A DNA stretch of 64,000 nucleotides from assembly GCA_018697195.1 (NCBI GenBank), contig CM031857.1:99324256-99388255 (forward strand). Reading direction: 5' to 3'. Source of the DNA: Certhia americana. Its lineage: Eukaryota > Chordata > Aves > Passeriformes > Certhiidae. Below, in pieces: positions 12,701 to 20,274 of this stretch. The notes under the pieces are model-generated. The model ran no database searches. It was not told the origin of the DNA and saw only the letters and a list, made by a program, of their open reading frames with translations. The position numbers and the translations under genes are program-made. Position 1 is the stretch's first letter, and the number at the start of each line of letters is the position of its first letter.

Positions 12701-15700
12701 TAAAAAATGTTCAAGTCAAGATACTCTGTTTTTAAAATATGAATCTCAGAATCTTGGTCTTTCAATATTAAACCTAGAGTTTAAGATAAATATTACGGTA
12801 AATTTAACCAAATTACATATATACTCAGATATGTTTCTTAGATAGCTTTCATTATTAATCCTGCTTCACTTTTTCATGGATAGCAGTTTCATTTTCTTCT
12901 CAAGATTTGTACTGATTATTGGTCAAGTAAATATATTGAAGAGTTAACAGATATACAAGCAGACACGTAGTGGCTGTGTCTCTGTTAAACAAAACACAAT
13001 GAAAAACACCCCCAAAAAAACAACCAAGGCAAACCAATAACAAAAACCAAACAAAACAAAACAAAAAAAAACCCCCACAAACCAAGCAATAAAGAAAAAA
13101 AACATGACAGCTTCTCAGTTTAAGAAAACTCCTCAAAGTTTTCTCCTCAAAAATTTCCTATTGTCTGGAAAACAAGATCCTGAGAAGTCCAATGCTGTCA
13201 ATGAGAGAACAAACTCAACCCTGGAATGCAACCCCAAACTTCCTTCTTTTCCATCCCCTTAGAAAATCCCCCCAAACACACAACACACATAAATCCATTA
13301 TAAGCCCAAATAAAAAAGCAGTTCTTGTAAGTGATGTCCCCTGCTCAAGCTGCAATGGCAAAGGGCATTTAGACCAATAGCGCTCTCACAAAAGTTCTGT
13401 AAAAATTGTCACCTATCTAACTGTGAATCTAAGCACCAGAGTCCAAGCAATAATCCAGTGCCAGACTTGAGTCAAGAGATGGAAATGAAGAGCAAAGAAC
13501 AAAGATGAGTCTACAGCAACCTCCTAATTTAGGTCATCAGAACACTAAGCCATCATTTACTCCCACTGGAGCCAACTCCTGAACAAACAAATGCGAACCA
13601 GAAAGCAAACAGGGAAACACAGATGTGGAAGCAGTCAAAATGGGCAAACATTGACCATTGTATGCTCACTGACCAATCTGGCTTTTGCAAGCTGCTTTTC
13701 CTCCTAAAGCAACACAAGGAAAAGATCTGAATTCCACCACATAGCAAACCCAAGACTGATTTGTGCCCCCATCAACCCTCTGTCACAAGTGACAGGCACA
13801 TCCTTTCTGCTATATGCCAAGATGTACTGCACTACAAGCATCAGGAGTTACAAGTTCTGTGCTGTGAAACTAAGAAAATAAAACTAGATCACCTTAGAAG
13901 AGAAAATGAACATAAAACCAAGGCAGCCCAGAGCCAAAGATGATAGAGCTGTGAGTAAATCCAGAATTATAGTAATTACAAAACAGCCAAGTAATGGGGT
14001 GGGGGGAAGAACAGACCAGTGGACATAAAGACGCTTTCTTTCTGCCAAAACAATCAACTAAAACCATGAGAAACCCTGTAACCTCAGCTGTTGCAATGTA
14101 TCTGCACTACTCTGCCTAAGGATGTCTTCTGAAGAAGATACCAAAACACTTGTTAAAGTGAGGGGAAAAAAAAAAAACTTCAAAGGAAAAAAGGCTGGAT
14201 TCAGGCCCAAAACAGTGTATACAAAATAAACATGGAACAACTCAAATTTGCTCAAGCTTATCTGTTTTTCAATTTCACTGCCTACAAAACACAGTTTATA
14301 TATATTGCTCTCTATAACTTACATACAACTTATACAGCGGACTGCCAAAGTGGCTAAAAAAACAGCTGTGCAGATGTGAAACAAGGGTTAAGCAACAAGG
14401 ATGCAAAAGGGCTGCATCTGCTATTTCATTTTCCTCTAAAGCACAAGATTCCATGGAGACTGGGAAAACTTGATTTGATTGCAAATTTCTAGAATACCTG
14501 AATTTTGATGATAAATATCAAGAGGCAACACTTCGAGACAAAATAACCTTTGAAAATTCCCAAGCTAAGCAGAACCCATGCACTATTGCTTCAAAACAAG
14601 CATCCTTGAAATTCAATTATACATCAGATTATAAAAGCCAGCAAGAGTACTTCACTGTTCAGCAAATATAATACAGAACAATGGGGATTTCAACAAGGAA
14701 GCAAAAGTAAGGTTAAAAAGAAATATCTGCAAAATTCATCAGCTTAACAATTTCAAAAGTTTACAGCATTAAAACACAGTGAATTTCCAATTGCTTACAA
14801 TGCTTGTGCTAGCACGTGGCTTTAAAAATTAGAGATTTAAAAGATCTAAAAGCACAGAAATATTAGGTCTTGGGAAGGATTCTGTGTCTGTAAGAACTAT
14901 ATCAGCACACAATAGATAAAATACCCAGCCAGTGACTTGTTTCCAGCCAGTAGCAAGTGCAAACCAGATAATTCATTTGATCTGGACACAGATTCACAGA
15001 GCTGTACAGCTGGAAGGCAGTTGGTGTATTGAAAGAACAAAGTTATGGAACACAGAATGTACAGCTGTCAATGGCAGGGTGGACCGCCTTCATTACAATT
15101 GTGAAAGGGGCAGCCAATAAGAGACAGAAACTAATTTCTGTTTTGTAGAAGAGTAATGCAATGAGTAGGGCAAGAATGCAGCAGTGAAGAGTTTTCATAT
15201 ATGACTGTCAGAAAAGAAAAAAAATGCAGAAACAGAAAAATATGCATTTGGAAGGAAGATTGCCTAACTTAAAGCCTAACATGTAAACTGTAAAACAGAA
15301 AGATTGGAAGGGACCTCAAGAAGTCTTCAAAATTAATCCAGCTTTTATTTTCTTGGCCTTCTAGGAGGGAAAAAAACATTTTTGTCCACTGTTCTCCAAA
15401 CAGCCTTCAACTTTTGGATGATGCACAATATCTCTTTAAATATCTTGTTTGTCAATAGAACTAGGAAAATACATTCTTTTTCAGTCTTGTTGTAATATGT
15501 CCTCCTTTTATTTATTTATTAACCGGTAAACTATTGCCAATTAATTTGATTCATTTTTAAAGGCTGGAAATAAAACTGCCACAATACCCTACTTAGTTCT
15601 CTCTAATTCTCAAGTGACAGGAATAAATACCTCATATCTTGTCTTTAAAGCACCTGTTGCCTGAAGGATCCCGGGTTTCGGCAACAAGCACCCTTAGCAA

Positions 15701-18700
15701 ACTAACAATAGCCTCACATCATTGACTCCGTATGAGATTCACATTCCCCCCTAAAGTTTTCTTGTCTTAAATAATCTTCCAATTTGTAAATTATTAGTCA
15801 TTTGGTATAGACTAACTACACACTTTAAAAGCACTCACATTGGTGAGTATGTTGGGTGGGAAATTCCAGCAGCTTTCCTTCCTTTGTTTTACAAATGATT
15901 CTAGTTAAAAGAAGGACGCATTTTAGCTTTACTATAGTACTTTTCAAAATTATCCGTATAAAACCACTAGTAACAGGAGCATGAACACCAGAAGGTGGTG
16001 AAACCATCAGCAATTTGTGCAAATGCACTCGCTGGGAACCTGCCACTACATGACCTGAAAGTTATGTATGTAATGGGGAGCAAGAGAAGTAAACATTCTA
16101 ATGTTTTTAAGCTGGTATTTAAACATGAGTAAAATGACTGCTAAGGAGCTCTGATAAGATAGCTTCAACATTTTCCCCAACTTTAAATTAAAATTAAATT
16201 AGACCGCTACAATTACCTAAATGCACTTATAACAACTGAGAGAACTGAAACACAGACTACCACTGATTCAATAATAAATACTTAACCATATCATCCTTTT
16301 CCCTGAACCACTTCTTCAATAATAACAGCATCATTAGCCTCAGCCTTTAGTTAATGCAATGATACAGAACAGTAATTTATAGAAAACATGGAAGCAGAAC
16401 TGTTGAGTACAAACCTGTAATCTTGTTTCAAGAGCTTGGACAGTAAGCAAACCATTCTCTTGCAATCCTTCTGCAGCAGGAGCATCATGTTTATAATTGA
16501 TACCACTCTGAAAGGCAAAAACAAAACCAAAATCCTGAATGAATTAAAAAGCTGAAAGGAAAGTACAGGCTATTAACAGAGCATTATAAAAATCTGAAGG
16601 AAAATACAGCAAGCCAGGAGAATCACAGAATGCGTTTTAAAAGAAAAATCCTATTCTCTGAAAGCGCTTAGAATTTGATAGTACATAATGGGAAAGACCA
16701 AATTATGAGAAGATAATTAACAAGCACTATGGCCTTAATTAAATTAAGGGTTCTTAGCCAAAAGGTAAGCATTGTGGCAAAGCTATTATATATGTGAAGA
16801 ATTTTCAGCTGCATTAATTTCCCAACAGAATGTTGATACAATCATAGAAGCAAAAAAGAAGTCTTCAGATAATTTAAGATTACAGCAGGGAATATTGTGT
16901 TCAAACTTCAGGGCATTTAACAGCACACATCCAATTTCACTTTGCATCAATATTTTAATGATTTGTTGAGGTTTTCTTAATTTAGTAAGCCCAGACTGAG
17001 TAGCTGGGAAAAGGCAAGCTCAACTTACTGCATAGTTGACCTCCCCAAGATCTGTTATGTTGAATGTACTTAACACGTCTGTATTGGAGTCATCCTTAAA
17101 AAGCAGTAACAGCTGCTCACTTCCAGAGCCAATAAAATCATCCACCAGAACACACTTCACTTTTTGCCATTTGGAAGCCACCTACAGTAGAAGAGGTTTT
17201 AAAATACATTTATAAGATTAAATCTTGTATTTGAGACCTCATTTTGGTGAAGCTTGCTTTCCATTACGAGGGAGTCTATTCAATTGTGTGAAATACAATA
17301 ATATTTAGAAGTTTCAAGCTCTCACTCTCAGTCCATCATTTAGAGCCTATGTAACTCTGGGAAAAATTAGCCAACTCTCTTTAAAGATCACTTTCCAGAT
17401 TACAGGTTGCAGAGAAGATGACAACTTTTCAGTGTATTCTAACAGGGGAACAGCTGAATGTTGTAACATTTATTCAGAAGCAGTAATACTTGAAGATCAG
17501 TTAAAGGCATTATACCTTTGACATTGAGAAATATCTTTGTTTCACAACAGACTTAAATATGTTTGAAAGTTAAAGACAATTTTTACAATAATGTCAGCAA
17601 CTAAATAGTACAAATTTTTATTTCCTCACTTATACAAGTCTTCCTGTCAGATTACTACAAAACCCTAGCAGAAACTTTGTCTCTCCTAATTTTAGGAAAC
17701 AATAGCAAGGTCTTTTCTTGTCATTTTCATAAAACAACTTTTTCTAGAAACAAGTTTTTGCTATAGGAATTAAGGCTCAAAAAGCTTAGATGTTCCAATG
17801 AGTAGTTTTTACTTTGCAATGATATGAAATCATCCAGGCACATTCATAACTGCCTTACAAGTTTCAAGTTTTCACACTACTGCAGTTTTCAATTAGCAAC
17901 AGAAGCTTTGGTCAGATTCACAAATGTATTACTAAATGAGAGAATTCCAGCTTCATTTTTAGATATATAAAGAAAGCAATGGATGCAAAACAATGTCATA
18001 CTTTAGACAGGTTATTTTACCAGCAATAACAATAAATAAACAAGAAATCTAAAGAACTTAAACATGCAGGCTTTCAGATCAGGACTTTCAATACAACATT
18101 ATATACAAAAAAGATCACAGTAAAATGGAGCTGTTTAAAGCCACCAGTACCTGTAAGCTGTCTCTCCTCTGTACAACACAGATATTTCCAGAGGCAAAAG
18201 ACACAACAAATAGCAAATCATTGCTACTGGTTAGAGCTGGTTTGACTGAACACGGCTTTTCGTAGGGAAGCTCACAAACACCTTTAGGGACACCATTTTG
18301 GAACCAAATAAGCTGGTTCTTGTGGGTTATGGCAACAAGTGATATTCTGAGCTGTTTTTTCAATCTCTCACTCTTGCAGATGAAGACAGAAGACACCACT
18401 CTGCTGTATGCATGAGGCATGAAGCACGTGCCTGTCAGCATTTTTTGTGTTTGAACTACGTATCCAAAGAACTCACTACCCCAGATGGCTCTGTCTGAAA
18501 CAGAAAACCCATCTGGATCTTCAGTCTCTGGCAGGCAAGCAGTTCTTATCCCTAAGACAACAGGGCCTTCACCCACAATTTCACCTGTCCACACTACAGA
18601 AGAGAGCTGAACAGGAACACTTTGAACTACACAGGTGTTGGAAGAGATGTAAAACAACTTGTTGGCATGTCTCCACAGCAATGATGGGCCAGCAAACAAC

Positions 18701-19083
18701 CTGATATCTTCTTTCAGCTCATAATCCAATTTAAAATAAAAGGACGGCTCAAATTGGTTTGAACTGTGAAGCAACAATAAAAAGTATTTGACACTGTTTC
18801 GTTTTTTCTTCTTCATCAAAATGCAGGGAAGAATAATTCCTGTTCTGGAATCTGTTGTGCAGCTACAACAAATAATTTCAATTTTTGAGTGACTAGCTCC
18901 CGTGCTAAATAATCCAGAAGACTTCTGAACAAACAGCTTAGTGTCTCTGTTGAACACCATCCTTCTGACACATAAATTCACTGTTTTATCATCTGCTTCC
19001 TCCTCATACTTTGGTTTTGACAACTGAAATACAAGGACTTCACCATTGTAGGACAGGAATTGATCTTGCTCATTCAGAAGCAT
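6322..19083 (-). CDS. FANCB: FANCB, Fanconi anaemia core complex subunit B (8 coding exons, 862 aa)
   Basis: FANCB belongs, with FANCL and FAAP100, to the catalytic module of the nuclear Fanconi anaemia core complex, which monoubiquitinates FANCD2-FANCI at DNA interstrand crosslinks. The eight coding exons are 18151-19083, 17029-17181, 16415-16507, 12466-12594, 11445-11611, 8898-9352, 7844-8081 and 6322-6742 (stop included). All introns are GT-AG and the phases close to 862 codons; human FANCB has 859. Family landmarks seen are [12 protein letters not shown] and VRRMVF near the N terminus, [41 protein letters not shown] (574-583), [11 protein letters not shown] and [10 protein letters not shown]. 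The N-terminal part corresponds to the family beta-propeller. The start has A at -3 and an in-frame TAA nine bases upstream (19090-19092), so the N terminus is fixed; human FANCB starts six residues earlier. No break or frameshift is seen. The gene shares its promoter with MOSPD2. Confidence 0.96.
7844..8081 (-). CDS. FANCB: FANCB coding exon 7, residues 644-723
   Basis: This is a 238-bp exon entered in phase 1 and left in phase 2. It encodes [16 protein letters not shown] and later [20 protein letters not shown], both collinear with human FANCB. The acceptor is TTTTCTTGCAG; the donor is CAG|GTAAAA. Confidence 0.95.
8898..9352 (-). CDS. FANCB: FANCB coding exon 6, residues 492-644
   Basis: This 455-bp exon begins by completing Leu492, then reads [13 protein letters not shown], and includes [10 protein letters not shown] (574-583) and [11 protein letters not shown]. 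Residues 539-547 are PPPKKMKMD, a basic cluster like a monopartite nuclear localisation signal; I do not recall this motif at the aligned place in human FANCB. The donor is ACAG|GTAAAT in phase 1. Confidence 0.95.
10171..10290 (+). mobile_element. Ancient MIR-like SINE fragment
   Basis: The stretch keeps the hallmark order of MIR/CORE-SINE sequence: a GGAGC..AGA-like block, CTGC-rich CCAG, GTAACCTTGGACAA, a TTTCTC/TCAACTG pair, and TGTAAAAATGGGGGA. These match the MIR core and the following CCTCAGTTTCC..CTGTAAAATGGGGA section with substitutions expected of a very old copy. It lies inside FANCB intron 6 (minus-strand gene), in antisense orientation. Confidence 0.7.
10301..10337. repeat. Two-copy 19-bp direct repeat
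   Basis: TTTTTTAAAACCTG followed by TTGA, then TTTTTTAAAACCTG followed by CTGC, form a short tandem duplication just after the MIR-like fragment in a FANCB intron. It may be a local duplication from replication slippage. Confidence 0.65.
11445..11611 (-). CDS. FANCB: FANCB coding exon 5, residues 437-492
   Basis: This is a 167-bp exon. It ends with [21 protein letters not shown] plus two bases of Leu492, collinear with the human [17 protein letters not shown] segment. The acceptor is TTTTTTCTGTAAG; the donor is GATTT|GTGAGTA in phase 2, which fits the one-base start of the next exon. Confidence 0.93.
12466..12594 (-). CDS. FANCB: FANCB coding exon 4, residues 394-436
   Basis: This is a 129-bp, phase 0-0 exon. 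It encodes [19 protein letters not shown] followed by a [10 protein letters not shown] stretch, aligning with human [28 protein letters not shown]. This is the predicted helical region after the beta-propeller. The donor is AAGAG|GTAAAA. Confidence 0.94.
13010..13110. repeat. A-rich low-complexity stretch
   Basis: The plus strand is rich in A and C, with CAAAA units and runs of up to nine A. It makes a U/G-rich stretch in the FANCB pre-mRNA. No repeat family is identifiable. Confidence 0.6.
15296..15345 (-). mobile_element. Possible decayed CR1 3'-end relic
   Basis: The plus strand reads acagaaagattggaagggac and then a tcaagaagtc-like section, which resembles the reverse complement of a CR1 3' end. 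The match is short and the rest is unrecognisable, so this is a weak call. Confidence 0.35.
16415..16507 (-). CDS. FANCB: FANCB coding exon 3, residues 363-393
   Basis: This is a 93-bp, phase 0-0 exon. It encodes [19 protein letters not shown] and ends in ALETRLQ, aligning with human PPLETGLK. The acceptor is TTTGCCTTTCAG; the donor is ACAG|GTTTGT. Confidence 0.93.
17029..17181 (-). CDS. FANCB: FANCB coding exon 2, residues 312-362
   Basis: This is a 153-bp, phase 0-0 exon. It encodes [20 protein letters not shown] and then [20 protein letters not shown], nearly superimposable on the human [30 protein letters not shown] region. It forms a late blade of the predicted propeller. The donor is the strong GTAAGT. 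Confidence 0.95.
18151..19083 (-). CDS. FANCB: FANCB coding exon 1, residues 1-311, with start codon
   Basis: This 933-bp coding part of a larger exon contains the ATG (19081-19083) and encodes the first 311 residues, which cover most of the N-terminal beta-propeller. The donor is TTACAG|GTACTG. The exon probably begins at 19109, after a TTTTCTTCTAG acceptor, leaving 26 bases of 5' UTR before the ATG. Key matches are [40 protein letters not shown] and [10 protein letters not shown]. Confidence 0.96.
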
Positions 19084-19109
19084 CTTGATTTATCTTTATA
19101 TATATTTCT
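19084..19109 (-). other. FANCB: FANCB 5' UTR part of the ATG exon, with acceptor
   Basis: TTTTCTTCTAG ends at 19110 (minus strand), a good 3' splice site 26 bases before the ATG. An in-frame TAA sits nine bases upstream of the ATG. This supports a non-coding first exon further upstream in the CpG island. Confidence 0.6.
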
Positions 19110-19558
19110 CTAGAAGAAAATCATAGGCATCCCTTTTTCTGTCAGGCTTTTTTCTATATGGAAATTTCAACCTTTCTGAACATTTTCCATCTACAAAAGC
19201 AAATAAGAAAAAAAATTAAATTGTTTTGGGACTAGCTGAATTAAGCCTTAAGAATAACTATGCATTACAAAGCAATAATACAGAAAAACTTGAGAATGAG
19301 GCCAGCATGTGCTTTCATCTCAGAGATTAATAATGAAGTTAAACAACTTGGTATTGAGAGATTTAAGTAACAGAAGCATTTCAGAAACGCTTTTTTACCA
19401 AAGTATGAATTCTCTGGTTATCAACAGCTGCACGGCACCATATAAATTGATATAACCCAAACCACGCACTCACAATTCCAGTGATTGCACTGAAGGTGCC
19501 ATTGAGCAGACTGGAAAGCAACGGTGCTTTGAATTCTCAAATTAAAAAGCCTTCTCTC

Positions 19559-19612
19559 TTAATAAGCACTTCGCTTATTAACATACCAATTAATAAGCGG
19601 GGTGCTTATTAA
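19559..19612. repeat. Twin hairpins with identical 9-bp arms
   Basis: TTAATAAGC (19559-19567), five bases, GCTTATTAA (19573-19581), an eight-base spacer, then TTAATAAGC (19590-19598), five bases, GCTTATTAA (19604-19612). Each half is a perfect inverted repeat with a 5-base loop. The outermost arms also pair over 11 bases (TTAATAAGCAC with GTGCTTATTAA), so an alternative single long hairpin is possible. It lies at the FANCB-side edge of the CpG island. Confidence 0.9.
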
Positions 19613-19748
19613 TAGCTATAACTTATTTTTTGTTAAAATTATAAGGCCTCAAAGGACAAAATTCCCTGAAGAAGCATCCAGTCATTCTGCGGCCAAGCAG
19701 CCTCCCTCCCGGCCCAGAGCAGGCCCCAGGGAACCGCAGCCGTCTCAC

Positions 19749-19900
19749 CGAGTTTCACTCAATTTGCGGGATCCGCAGCGACGCCCAGCTCCCGGCTCAG
19801 GCCGCGTTCCCGCCGGGCCCCGACAGCCCCGCACAGGGACAGACGAGGGCAGCGCGCCGGGCCGCCGTTCCCGGAGGGGACTCTCCCGACTATTCCCAGC
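19749..19900 (-). other. FANCB: Candidate non-coding first exon of FANCB (5' end unknown)
   Basis: On the minus strand ACTCG|GTGAGACG gives a reasonable 5' splice site with the exon ending at 19749, inside the CpG island. It would join the acceptor at 19110. The upstream limit is a guess. A second donor candidate, ATT|GTGAGTGCG, ends an exon at 19474 and cannot be excluded. Confidence 0.35.
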
Positions 19901-19903
19901 GGG

Positions 19904-19993
19904 GCCGTGCCGCTGGTCCCGGCCGTGCCGCTGCTCCCGGCCGTGCCGCTGCTCCCGGCCGTGCCGCTGCTCCCGGCCGTGCCGCTGCTCCCG
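19904..19993. repeat. Five tandem copies of a GC-rich 18-bp unit
   Basis: The unit gccgtgccgctgctcccg repeats five times without interruption (starts 19904, 19922, 19940, 19958, 19976). Only the first copy differs, by one base (ctggtcccg). Because 18 is divisible by three, all frames stay open through it, which explains the repeated-peptide open frames there; they are not genes. Confidence 0.95.
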
Positions 19994-20072
19994 GCGGGCT
20001 CTATCCCGTCCGCGGGTCCCCGCCGGCCGAGCCGCTCCAAAGCTCCCGCCGCGGGGAGCACGACGGGAGCGC

Positions 20073-20162
20073 GGGCGGGGCTGGGGGCGGGGCCACACCG
20101 AGGGGCGTGGTTGAGGGCGTGGCCACCGCGATGGGCGTGGCTGTGGGCGGGGCCTGCCGCCC
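20073..20162. promoter_or_regulatory. Three 30-bp repeats carrying six SP/KLF-type GC/CACCC boxes
   Basis: GGGCGGGG or GGGCGTGG octamers start at 20073, 20085, 20103, 20115, 20133 and 20145, so spacings alternate 12, 18, 12, 18, 12. The intervening bases also align (four bases, then CCAC-like ten bases; the third copy ends CCTGCCGCCC), which defines a 30-bp unit in three copies. Such boxes bind SP and KLF factors. The array lies about 110-190 bases before the MOSPD2 ATG. Confidence 0.85.
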
Positions 20163-20206
20163 GCCGGTCTCCCTGAGGCCCCGCCCCCGGGCGCCGCTCC
20201 ATCCCC

Positions 20207-20216
20207 TTTTCCCGCC
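20207..20216 (+). promoter_or_regulatory. E2F-type site upstream of the MOSPD2 ATG
   Basis: TTTTCCCGCC contains the consensus TTTSSCGC. Several Fanconi anaemia genes are known E2F/RB targets, so it may serve FANCB as well as MOSPD2. Binding is inferred only from the motif. Confidence 0.45.
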
Positions 20217-20265
20217 GCTCCTCGCGCTGCCGGAGCCGCCTCAGTGCCGGCGGCCCCGCTGGATC

Positions 20266-20274
20266 ATGGCTGAG
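20266..20274 (+). CDS. MOSPD2: MOSPD2 coding exon 1, residues 1-3
   Basis: Only Met-Ala-Glu are coded before the strong donor GAG|GTGAGT. The ATG context is ATCATGG. The same frame stays open upstream to an ATG at 20131, see findings. Confidence 0.92.

Larger units (their letters stand above)
12595..16414 (-). other. FANCB: FANCB intron 4 of the coding series (3.8 kb)
   Basis: This is the longest FANCB intron. It is AT-rich and holds an A-rich low-complexity stretch at about 13010-13110 and a possible, very decayed CR1 relic near 15296-15345 (gattggaagggacctcaag). No exon homologous to FANCB is missing between its flanks, because the protein is continuous across it. Confidence 0.6.

Noticed and set aside
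19602..20202. Several long Arg/Pro/Cys-rich open frames on both strands
   Set aside because: They run through the CpG island and its 18-bp repeat, where stop codons are rare and the repeat length keeps every frame open. They show no domain and overlap one another in several frames.
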